A stretch of 64,000 bases of DNA from Montifringilla adamsi (Eukaryota; Chordata; Aves; Passeriformes; Passeridae). The stretch spans positions 6,675,371-6,739,370 of the forward strand of contig JAGGNK010008781.1 in NCBI GenBank assembly GCA_017590115.1. Reading direction: 5' to 3'. Shown here piece after piece: positions 23,921 through 35,100 of the stretch; the stretch's first letter is position 1; each line of letters starts with the position of its first letter. Position numbers and translations under genes: made by a program. Below the pieces are notes generated by a model. It saw nothing but the letters and a program-made list of their open reading frames with translations. It was not told where the DNA came from and searched no databases.

Positions 23921-24803
23921 CTAAATAATTTTCACCTCTTTCTGGGTTATGCTGGATCCCCTCCCCACCTTTTTGTGTGCCGTTCCTCCTCCGTCTCCTC
24001 AATTCATGAAGAACAAGGTTTTTGAGAGGGAACTCGAGCTTTGTCGGGTGGAGAGCTGGCAGCCAGTGCCCAGTCCTGAGCAGAGGGGTGGAACATGCTG
24101 AGCTCTCTGGATGGCAGCTGCTGCCCCATCTCCGCGTTTGCAGTTGTTGGCTCTGTGAACAACAAAGAGGCTGACCTAGCAGGGTGGGTGTAATAAATGA
24201 GCAAAGTTGACTGCCTCCCCCCCTTCCTCTGTGGTGGGAGTCTGCCAGTCAAGTCAAGCACGGCGAGTACATTTGTTCCCATGAGGGTCATTGTAATACA
24301 ATTTGCTGGTGCAGACTGGCCTGACTGTGAAGTGCTGGCACCTGGGAGATGTGAACTCTGGCTCAGGCCAGGGCTGGTATCATTCAGAGGTCACCTGGGG
24401 CTTACTGGGGCAAGGCAGTTGCCCTTCCCCAGCCCCCTTTGCCTGCTGCTTGCTGAGCAGATTGCTTTGAGAGAGGTGGCTGGAGGTGATGATTGGCAGC
24501 AGGGAGCGGAGCAGACAGACGCTGGAAGAGAAAGTGAGAACCTCAGTGGGAAAGGCAGTTCTTCGGAGGTCGAGTATGTTTTAATGCTGGGTTAAGTTGC
24601 ACAGCAGTATTGGCTCATTGCTGCTGGCAGCACTGATCGCTTGAGCGTTGCCTTACCCTTCCCATCGTGCCCTTTAGAGCCCTGTCTCACCTCCTGTGTG
24701 CCGATGAGCATTCTCCTTGCTGCTCTCGCTCCCTGGCAGGAGCAGCTGCCGCCTTCATTCCGCTGCCCGTGCCCACCGAGGCAGAGCGTGCTGCTCCCTG
24801 CTG

Positions 24804-24843
24804 CCAGCCTTCCTCCTCCTGAGCCAGCCTTCCTCCTCCTGAG
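24804..24843. repeat. Perfect 20-bp tandem duplication
   Basis: Two identical, directly adjacent 20-bp copies begin with CCAGCCTTCC at 24804 and 24824. It is small and recent, with no function apparent. Confidence 0.9.
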
Positions 24844-25079
24844 CCTCCTCGCTAGCCTGGCCTCCCGGATGCACCCGGCTCTGGGCTCCCACCCCCAGTA
24901 ATTGCCCAGCAACATCTATTTGCATTGCTTTTTACGCCGCCGTGTTTTATGGAGGGGGAAGTGTGTTTGCACTTCGTGAGCGTTTCTGAGCTGTGGCAAG
25001 GGCAGAAGAATGGCAGATGGGCGGGGATGGGAGAATCGGGGAGCGTGATGAATCTGTTTTTCTTACCTTGTTTAAAACT

Positions 25080-25360
25080 GGCTGTTAAAATTCAGCAGCC
25101 GCACCTCCGATCAGCCTAATGGTGTCTGCCATGTTGCGAATACACAGTCATTAGTTGGTCCAATTCATGCATGCTGAGGTAGGAGGGTGATGTGAATGCA
25201 AAGGAGCTGCAGAGAATGGGAGCTGGGGGGGCAGGGGAAGGAGGGGGAGAAGCTTGGTAATACAGTGACAATGAAACATACGGTAGTCACACTGGAAAAC
25301 TTTCTCCTTCATTAGCAGGGATCTGTTGAGTTTCTGCTCACATTAGGGTAATTAACACAA
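25080..25360. promoter_or_regulatory. Candidate intronic regulatory block
   Basis: The block mixes TAAT cores (CCTAATGG, GGTAATTAACAC), CATGCATGC near 25,168-25,176 and CATTAG repeats, in unique sequence with no open frame of interest. It shows the same type of motif density as other candidate elements in this intron. Conservation is untested. Confidence 0.25.
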
Positions 25361-26071
25361 GTACAGATTGTTGAACATCTGTGCAGTTTAACTATATGGC
25401 CGGTTCCCAGGCTTTAAACAGGGCTGTGAGGAGCCAAATGCAAAGCAGTATGAAAAGCCCACACACTATTCATTTTACTGAAATTAGCATTTCTGGATGA
25501 AAGCTGATGTTGCACGTCGGCTATAAATTTTCTCTGGTCTGTTGCCAGGTTGGCTAATGATCTGAGGTTAGTGTTTGTTAAAAAATTTTTTAAATTTGTT
25601 ACTTTTAATATTCTGGAGGGGAAGTTTCTTAAAAGACAAAACAAAAAGCAAGCAAAACAAAGCATATGGGTATATTATATGTAATGTTCTTCTAATCTTT
25701 TTCCAGTGGAAGCTCAGGAAGGAATTGCTGGTTCAGCCTCTCTCAGAGGCTCTTGGCTCCGTGAAACTACCAAGGGTTTTTTAGTATTTCGGACCAAACT
25801 GCAGTTTTAATTTTCTAGCCTTGTAAATGCCTGGGAGGCTCCGCTTACTGTGTGTTGTAGATATGAGCTGTGTAAATGAAATGCAGAATTCTGTCTGCAG
25901 GATGGTGACTACACAGGTATTGCTTCTCCACGCATCACCATATTTATGGACAGTCTTCTGCAGTGGTTATCCCAGAGGAGTGTTGTGTTGCTGTGACATC
26001 TTAAAGCTTCCTCCTTGCTCTTTTTACCTTGCCCAGCTGAGAGCACACATTTTTTCTACAGGTGGAATTAA

Positions 26072-26203
26072 TTGTTCAAGGCCAGGCTGGAAGGGCTTTG
26101 AACAGTGTGGTCTAGTGGAAGATATCCCTGCCCATGGCAAAGGGGTTGGAACTAAATGGGCTTTCAAGACCCTTCCAACCCAAACCATTCCATGTTTCTA
26201 TGG
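26072..26203 (+). mobile_element. CR1 LINE 3'-end fragment
   Basis: About 130 bp match the well-known 3' end of avian CR1 retrotransposons. The order is an AGGCTGGAAGGGCTTTG segment, GGTCTAGTGGAAGATATCCC, CTGCCCATGGCA, GGGGTTGGAACTA, then CCCTTCCAACCCAAACC and a degenerate ATTCYATG-type terminal repeat ending near 26202. It is severely 5'-truncated, as most CR1 copies are, and contains no reverse-transcriptase or endonuclease coding sequence. Mismatches from the usual pattern (for example GATATCCC, and TTTCTATG at the tail) show it is an old, inactive copy. It is inserted in the sense direction relative to the putative gene. Confidence 0.88.
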
Positions 26204-28489
26204 GCTGCTGTGAGATGGACAGCCCTTATAGCTGGGACAGCAATTAGTGTGCCATGTGTGCCAGGAAATCTTGTCTTAGTGGAGAAGATTTTCGTGTATG
26301 AAGACAAAAAGCCTACCAATGTTTCTAAAAAGAACAATCCTCATTAGCACTATTTTGTTCTTGCTGTTTTCACCAAGTAAAAAAATTTTGTTCATAGTGG
26401 AGTTTTTTTAATATAATCCCTGTTGGCTGATGTGAGCAGAGCTGACCTTTGAAACACTATTTAAATTTTAAAAGGTTTGTATATTTTTTTGTTTAATTGG
26501 GAAAGGAAGGGGCTTGGTGTCTTGCAGGAAGTGTTATTCTTACCAAGAGTGAGTGATCACTCAGTTCACCCTCAGCTCCTGCTCTGTAATTGGTTTATGT
26601 TCCAGCCCAGAATTTAGTTTGGCATCACTTGAAATTGTTGGTGAAATTGTTGCACTCACCAGCTCCTAAAAAGTCTGCTGGCAAACATCAGAAACTGTCA
26701 GAGCTTCATATTCTTTGTGACTAAAAAACCTTCTGGGACCAAAATCCAGTCTTCAGATTCAGTCCTGCAAATGTCTCAGCCTCAGGAGCACCATCAGCCT
26801 TGTTCCAGTAATTCAGCCTCATAAATGGTTTGTCATTGAAGGATCTCTTTCAGGGGTGAAGGTGTCCACACAAGACAGACTTGCTGAATCATACAAAACT
26901 CTGGAAGTTCCGTTAAATATTTCTGAAGCACTAATTTACTTAATCTAGTCCAAAATGAAATTTTGTAATAGCTTTTCAGATAATTGTGTGTATATGTGCA
27001 CACAGGTGCACACTGGTTTAGTTAGGAAGGGAAAGACTGAGTGAAACGTTCACTACATTAGACTTCTTCCCTTCTCCACAAAGGGTGTCAGAAGGTGGCA
27101 TGTTGCTTGGTCACAGAGCTCAGAGAGCATCTGTTACAAGAGGATGACAGAGGGCATTGGCCCTTTCAAAGCAGGGTTGCACTGAACTGAGCATTGAGAT
27201 TTCGTGGTGGTCTTGACTCTTTGGATAAGAAATACTTGTTTAAAAATAAATTGGAAGAAAAAAGTATCCTTACTGTTACTGTTTGGTTTTTTTTTTCCCC
27301 TAGACTCAGTAATAAGGTTACTTTGAGTACTGGCAGAATAGTGTGACTGAAGTTGATGAGGATGTTCAGTCTTAACCATGGTTAACATCTGTGCTCCATA
27401 GATTTGCACCCTCTGTATCTCTGCAGATATAAAATCTTGGATTTTATTTTATTTTGTCTCATTCAAGTAAAACCCAGCTGTATCCAAGAGAGTTTAGAAA
27501 AAAATCCCAAAGAGTATTTCTGTTAAAATAAACAGACCTGGATTATTTTCACTATTAGGTAAATCAAACTCACCTATTTGGGTATGTGAAACTGATCATG
27601 AAATTAAAGGGCTTTTATATCTGCAGATACACAGCCAAAATTAAACAAAAATTTTCTTTGTTAATGCCCCATTCCATTTCAGCCCTGCTTCTTGAGAATA
27701 TTTTCCACAAACTGGACTTAAAATGCCAGAAAATGGCAGTGGATCCAGAGAAGTGGTTTCATGATTTTGGTAGATAGGAAAACTGCAGCTGGTGAGATGT
27801 GTCTGTCAGCCTTCACTTACATGGCTGTATCTGAGCACGTATCTGTGATGATTTTTCTAGCAGAATTTTCCAGTGTGTACTGGAATGCACTGAGGAACTT
27901 GAGGACATCATTTTGAAGGCCTCCTGAAGTTTCTTTGGAGTTTTCACTTCGTGTATCACTATGCCAGCTTCCAGGAAGCAGCGAGTTCTCTTGTTCTCCT
28001 GCTTTGAGCAGGCAGATGTATTTATTTAGATACCTAAAATAAGCTCAGAGAAGCCGACACTGTTGTTTGTGCAGGCTGCGCATCCTCAGGATCTCTCAGA
28101 CCTTTATCAGACTCCAAACCGAGCGTGTCTCGCTAACTCTGCAGTTGCGTGGTTGGAATTATCTCCATTGTGTAGATGGGAACACTGAAGCAGATTGGAA
28201 ATTACTTGCCCCGGGCCATCTAGTGCTGACAATAGACCACACAGTCCCTCGGCCTCTTTCTGTGCCAAAACCATTCTCTTGTGTCTGCATATGGAAAAAA
28301 CAGAGTAGCTCGAGCAGAGAGCGGTATTTGTTGTGATAACAATGTGCACTGGGTCCCGAAAGGCCACCGGACAGTGATGGATACATGGCTGTGAAATTAA
28401 AATCACCCAGAGATGCACAGGAGGAAGGGCTGGAGTGGTCTTTGGGCAGGGGAGCAGGCAGGGAGGCGCAGGCAGCAGCGGGTCCGGCA

Positions 28490-28640
28490 GCCCCCGCGCC
28501 AGCAGCACATTTGCATTCTCCTGTCAGGGAGCTGGAAGCTGCCACCGAGCAGTTTATGCTCAGCCTGTGCTGGCCTTGAATTATGCATGACCAATTTATC
28601 ATGCCCCCAGCTGAAAAACTAATTGTGTCCCTGGGATATA
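28490..28640. promoter_or_regulatory. Candidate enhancer with octamer motif
   Basis: A perfect ATTTGCAT octamer (POU-factor site) is at 28509-28516. About 70 bp later come GAATTATGCATGACC and AATTTATCATG, then a CAGCTG E-box and an ACTAATTG homeodomain core. Clustering of POU, homeodomain and E-box sites in 150 bp is characteristic of developmental enhancers. Activity and conservation are inferred. Confidence 0.35.
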
Positions 28641-31621
28641 TTTACTAGAAATTGTAGTTTGCTGTGCTGGGGTCCCCGGAGTGTCCGGCAGAGCAAACGA
28701 GTGGGAAGTCGGAGCATGTTCAGAACAGGACTCCTGGCTCCCCTGGAGCCCCCGTGCTGTTGATAGATTTTTCACTTCGATTGCCTTTCCAAGGGTTTTC
28801 CCCCCTCCTTCCTATTTTTTTACACTGCATTACACTTAATCGGGCTGCAGGAGTCCTTCCAGTAGTCTCCAGCATTAAAAAGCACACGATGTGCCTGAAA
28901 AAAGGCAGTTTATTCAGGAAATGCCAGCCAGGTTGGAAGAAGGGGGCTGGTTTCCTCTGTGTGTGGTTTTACTCTTCTTTTTTTCATAAGCACAGTGTGG
29001 CTTCATATAATGTCTCCAGTTACCGTGAAAGTCCCCTCCCTCTCCAGGTCTAGAGTGATGAGATTCCCTAATTACTGTCATTTGAGCAAGAGGTTCAGGA
29101 GGAGAGGATTTCTTTTCCTCATGCAGAGCTTGTGGGGTAGGCTGAAGCTTGCCAACTATTGCCACCAGGTCTGTTGAAGGAACATACAATGCCCCAAATG
29201 GAGTTTCTCAGTGGTGAAGTGACAACTGCCAAACCTGTATCAGGCTGTAAACCCCTCATGAGGTAGTGCTAAATCATAAAGATATCAGTGGGGGCGAGGT
29301 TTGAAAGGGAAGGAGGCAATTCACTGATAAATTAATCACTGAGTTCAGTCTGTCCTCCCCCACTTGTCACAGAAGGGGGATGTCAAGGAGTTAATCACAG
29401 TAAAGGAGTCAACAGTAACAAGATTCAGAGGCAGAAGAGCCCTCTGGAATCTCTTGTTCCCTTTCTGTTCTCCTCCTTGCCTGATCTCGTACAGTTCCGC
29501 CTGGTGCCGAGGAGCCGCATCTCCAGGGTCATCAGGAGCCGTGCCAGCTCGGTCTGCACGGCTTCACTGCTGGAGCACAGGCAGGCCTGCTCTTCTGGGA
29601 GCCTGGGAGCCCGCAAGCCAGGGCTTAGGAGACAAGGATTGCTCCCCTGCCCCTCCACATTGGGCAGGAACCTTTTTTCTGACCGTGCTCCATGGCCAGG
29701 CTGGGCTCTCCCACTGCTTTGATGGGATTTACTGCACGTCCTCTTGGGAACAGAGCTGGAGGGAGTGTGAGCTGGGCTGGAAGAAAGGTGCTGGCTGAGG
29801 TGCTTTCTTAAATAAATTTAAGATCTATGAAGTAGTTTATGCAAACTGTTTGTAGCATGGGAAGTTGGAAGAAGTGAAGTTGGTTTTACATAGTTTCTGA
29901 ATGCCACAGATCTGGATCAGCTTGTAAACATTCGAAAGCTCTCTACAGCCTACCTCTTTGTGGTTCCCCAAATTTGTATTCATCATCAGTTCCCCAGAAA
30001 GATCTGGTGAAGAGATTTGTTCAGGTGACTACACGTCTTGCTGCGGAAAAATTAGAGCAGATCTGCCGCATGATGAAGCCATGCTCCTCTTTGCTGAAAT
30101 GTGTGACACAACCAGCATAAAAGTGGATCTGAAGCTTGTAAGATCATTTCAGAAGGAAGGCATAAACAGGTTTGTCCCTGTATGCTGCCAACCAAAGCAA
30201 AACCACTGCAGAGTTCAAGGTTGGCATGAGCTGCCAAATCAGGACTACCCATAGTGTATTTCCTCAAACCCTGGTGGATGAGAAATAGTCACGAGTCAAG
30301 AGATGTCCTTGCAGATCCCACACTCTGAGGTTGCCTTGCTCCCTTGAAACTGCTGATTTCCAAAGAGCAGTGGGCTGGTCATGGAGCTCAGTGGTTCAAT
30401 GAGTCTATGCAGAGGAACAAAGGAAATTCTTGAGCTGAGCTGTACAGTGTTTGTTCCAGTCTGGTTTTCTGGAGGATATTGTAGCACTTATGAAATTACT
30501 GTACTTTTTGAAAAGTAGGGAGAGCACAAGACAGGCAGACTGGCGATAGGATGGAGTCCACTTTGATGCAGCAGCATTTGTACTGGTATGGAAAAGGTAG
30601 GGTAGCATGCATCACAGCATCTTTTGTTAGTTTTTTTTTAGCTGTGGCAACTCAGTGTCTGGATGCCTTTGCCCTTTCATGATTCAGAATGAAACACTTT
30701 AGTGAATCCAGGTTATGTTCCTTTTGCTGGTGGTTCTTGTTAATGATCTTGCTAGTTTTTACGTGCCTACAAATGTGAGTTCATGGATAACTTGATTTCA
30801 GGGCAGCCATCCTTGGCACAGTGTCCTGATTTTTCCTATGAAAGTCTTCCATGTTTTGTTCTATTCCAGCCCCTGTTAACTCGTCATTATAAATAGAGGG
30901 GAAAAAACACTGACACTGTGTTGCCTTATGGATATTGCTCTTCCCTGAACCCGCCTCTTGTGCTCTTTCTAAGGGAGCTTGTCTGGCAATTCACAGTTTC
31001 TGAGTGGCTCTACTGGGGGTTTTTTCCTCAGTTTTGTTATTCAAGCACTTTTGGCTTTGCTGCTTTTTGTCAGTCTGTTGCTGTGCTGTGTTCAAGTTGC
31101 CTGCGCTGTTTGGTTTTCTCTCGTTTGCTTTGCTGCTGCAGTGGGATGAGAAGCTGTAGTGTTGCTGGGGAGGGTCAGGTGCAGAGGAACCCACAAACAA
31201 GCCATGGCAGCAGCTCAGAAGATGCAAAAAGGTGGTGAAATCGGGATAAAATAGAAGTCAGTGACTGTTTTATAACAGGCTACATGACACAGACTGACAC
31301 TCCCCTCACTCTTACATTCTTCTCACCCAAAGGTCCTGTCCTCCATCCTTTTCTTCCTCCTCCTCTTTCTTTCCTGTAGCTAGGATACACTGCAGTGTCA
31401 ATTTTCGTTTAGTCCTGTGCCTGAAGTTATGTAAATAGAGAAAAGCAAGTTGTGATCACCAAAGAGAGATGTGATTTTAAGGAGGGGCTTTTTTTTTATT
31501 AATGCTAGAGTGCTGAGGGGAATTACACTAACATCAGCTACAACTTAAACATAGTACTTGCTACCACAGTTTCAAATCAGTGTGAATTTAGCTAAAACAC
31601 CATTCTAGCTTGGGAATTTGC

Positions 31622-31644
31622 GGGGGGGGGGGGGGCGGGGGGGG
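31622..31644 (+). repeat. G14-C-G8 homopolymer tract
   Basis: Fourteen G, one C and eight G form a tract able to fold into a G-quadruplex on the + strand and in any sense transcript. Base calls and lengths in such tracts are error-prone. Confidence 0.85.
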
Positions 31645-31859
31645 TTTGAATTAAAGTGTCACCACGTTTCTCCCAGCCAGAAATGAGAACTAACAAAAAT
31701 AGATGGAGGAAAGGGGGCAATGCATTTTTCTCATAATACAACCACGGAAGCATCTCTGGAGACGTGTGCACATACAGTGGCACATCCACATCCCCAGCTT
31801 AGGGAGCTGTGGAGGAATTCTGAGGCAAGGCGGGGAGGGAGGGTGGCGGGGAGCAGGAG

Positions 31860-32150
31860 AATAAACCTCGCCGCTCTAAGAAATCCTGAAAATGTCCATC
31901 AGAAACGCAGCGAGTATTCGGAGGCTGCTGGAAGCGTTCCAGTACCGGAGTCTTTGTCTCCATCCATCAGAGGCACTGCAATCTTTGTGCCCCCAGCTTC
32001 AAACAAGGGCTTCACGCTGTCCTTGCAATCTGCCTTTATGCAGCGGAGTGTGGAGGCTTCTAATTACGAGGCCGAGCGGCGCGGCGGGTGGGGAGCCGTG
32101 CTGCGCCCCACAGCCGCGCACCTGATTATCCGTTGCTGAGGTCGTTAGAA
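31860..32150. promoter_or_regulatory. Candidate conserved non-coding block
   Basis: Unique, balanced-composition sequence includes CTTTGT repeats (SOX-like), CCTTTATGC, a TAATTA core near 32,061-32,066 and TGATTAT near 32,123, with moderately high CpG in its last 80 bp. Overlapping open frames of 77 and 139 codons exist but lack splice sites and protein-like character. It is listed as a possible regulatory element only. Confidence 0.27.
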
Positions 32151-35100
32151 GGGTTACTCCTGAGTTTAAGCCTGCTCTGCAAGACCCCTAATTATATGCT
32201 GCTCTGCAAGTTGCATTAAAAAGAAATTGTTGAAAAGACAAAGGACAGAATAACATTTCCTCCCTCGTCTTCCCCTGTCTCCCCCCACCCCCCCGCGGCA
32301 CACACAGACACACTCCCCCACCTCTCCCTGCTGGGCCCAGAGCTACTTCTCACGCTTGAGTTGGTGCAAGCTCTGATAAAGCCATTGAAAGATGCAGCAG
32401 GGAGACAGAGCGCTCCCAGGGACAGAGGGAAGCAGAAGAGGAAGCCGAAGTAAAATGACCCCCTCCCAGGTAGATACAGCCAAGCGCTGCTTGCTGAAGG
32501 AGTTGTCCCACAGAGCAGAATTAGAGAAGAGATTAACCGTCCTTTATTGTTTTGTTTCACTTCCTAGGGAGCAATGTAATGTGGTTTCTTCCATCGTGAA
32601 AAACCTGCTTCATCTGGAGCTCCGGGAAGCCTGAATCACTATAGATAAGGCATTCAAAGTGCAGTATCCCTTGCACATGCTGCCAGTTCTCATTTTAATC
32701 TCCCCAGACATCAAAAAAATTAAAATGTAAAATTCTAAGCTATGCAGTTGAGTGACATGAAGGCTGCATTCGCTGCAATGCAATTTGCAAATCTGGGACA
32801 TGCACACATGTGTCCATTCCTGTCAGAGATAACGGGTTTACGTGTGCTTTCCATGAGCCCATGGAGTGTACCATTAGCAGAGACAGAGAATTGAATGGGT
32901 TCTTCATTACCACATCTCTGGGCTGCTAATGAAACTAAACCCAGGTTGATAACAGTAGTACTTAATATTTCCAGCACTTCCTGGTGCAGTGGTAACATTT
33001 TCTTATTATGGTGGAGATTATTACAGGGGTATCTGCAGTGCCAAGGGCAATTTTTTTTCAAGATTGTTGTTTCAAGGGTGGGTGTTTTTATGACTCCCTG
33101 TGTTCTAGTTGTTCCTGAAGGCCTGAGTGGCAAACCAGGATTTCACCACAGTGGGTTCTGTACAAACATGGTGGGGAAAAAAGCATTCTGTGCTGCTAAT
33201 TGGGGTTTTTGTTTTGAGACATGGCTAGGACATTTTTTCATTGCTTCTGTAGCTGAAGAGAAACTCATATTTGAACAGGAATTTCAAAGTCAAAATGTCA
33301 AGGTTGGAGTCACTTCTGCACTGGAGTACCTTGCCAACTCTGTCATGTTGTACTGTGCTCTAATCTGTGAGCTTTAAACCTTGCTCAGTCTCTTGGATAT
33401 CTCAGCAGCACAGCTCCATTGTATGCTCTGTGTTTCTTACTAGTTTGGCTTCATTTTCTTCTGGCGCAGAGCACTGGATTCACTGCCCACCCAAGGCACT
33501 AACAGCAGAGGAACTTCTGCCCCTCCTGTATCATGAGGCAGGATAAATTAATCACTGAGCATCGTTATTTTTTTTCCCCACCTGTGTTTTCGTGCGCTCA
33601 GTTTGTCTCTGTGTAGTGAGGAAGGTCCCTGCAGCAATCTCTGGGGCTCTCATGGCTGAAGAGAGCAGAGGTGCAGCCCTGCTGGCAGCACACCACGTTA
33701 TTCCCATGCCTTTGCTGGCATTCCCTCCAGAGCTGTGGCTCAGGCACCAGGGAAGGGTTGAACACACTTCTCTTGGTCACCTTGTGCTCACCCACATCGC
33801 TCCCTCCAAGACCCTAAGCCATTGAAGGATCACTTCCTTGTGTTTGTGTTTAATGTGAACTCACAAGCATCTCTCTATGCACAATGTGAAATAATCCCAA
33901 ACCCTGAATCTGGTAAACCAATTTTTTTTTCTCTGTATCGACTTGATGTACCCCTTTTGCTCTCTCATGCCCTGCTTTTCACTGCTGCCTCTGGAAACCT
34001 GTCTTAGGTGTGGTTATTGTGGGGCATCGTTCTGGCTACCTACCCAACAGCAGGATGAAGATGGCCCTTATCCCACCTGCAGTTTTATATGGCTTTTATG
34101 TTTTGGCAAGATGGTACAACAAAGCTCCCTAAAGTTACTCTAGAGAGCAAAGTCTTTGTTTCAAACAGTGTTTGGAGATCTTAGAGTCATGCCTCGTATT
34201 TTCATGACATCTGTGCCTTAAGATAGTTTAAAATCTCTTTGATTTAAAAATGTAATCTCTTTTGGGCTGGAGGTGTAACCTTGTCTTCAGGCCAGGTGCA
34301 GGAGTGCTGGTACCTGTTTAGTAGCTTAGTGGTTTAGTGGTACTGTTTAGTGGTACTTTCCTTGTCCTGCACACTCTTCAGTGAGCCTCTTGTTGGCTTT
34401 TCAGATTTTGTTCTGTGGTATCTCCCTGCTTTAAAAGGTGCAAAGAGCGATCACGGTGTTTTCATGCATGGTTTGTCGTTTTTTCAACCCCAAAGTCCCC
34501 AGAGTCTACCAGTTGAGTCATTTTTCTGCTGCCAGAGTTGTGCACGAGGTTTGCCTCTGGAGACAGCAGAGAGTCTCGAGGCCTCAGCCATGCATTGTTG
34601 AACAGTCTCCAGAGTAAGTGTCAGTTTGAAGTAAAAGAACTTGAAATCTAGAAGCAGGGAAGATAAAAGTGAATTTGATTATAGTGCTTTTCAACCACAT
34701 GCATAGGCAAGATAATGAAGCAGGCAGCATGTTCAGCCATAGGTCACTTCACTCATGTTTGATACCATAACCCATGGTCGTGGCTGCTGCTGCTGCTTTT
34801 GGAGCACAGCACTCTGACTTCCATCTGCCAAGGAGGGGTGGAAGGAACCTGGTATCTCGCTTGAGCCACGACACCTTTAATGTGATCATTTTCCCTCTCT
34901 CAGAATCAAAAGTGTCTAAATTCTTACCTGTCATCTCAGAAGTCTGGCTCTGGTTCAGAGGCCACCTAGATATGAAGTCAGACAAGCCAGATATGGGTCA
35001 CTCCCTTTAGACTGGAAAAGGATAGCTTAATATTTTGTATATTATATTTTATATTTTATATTTTATTTATTTTTATACCATGCTTTTCTTTCCATTGTGT

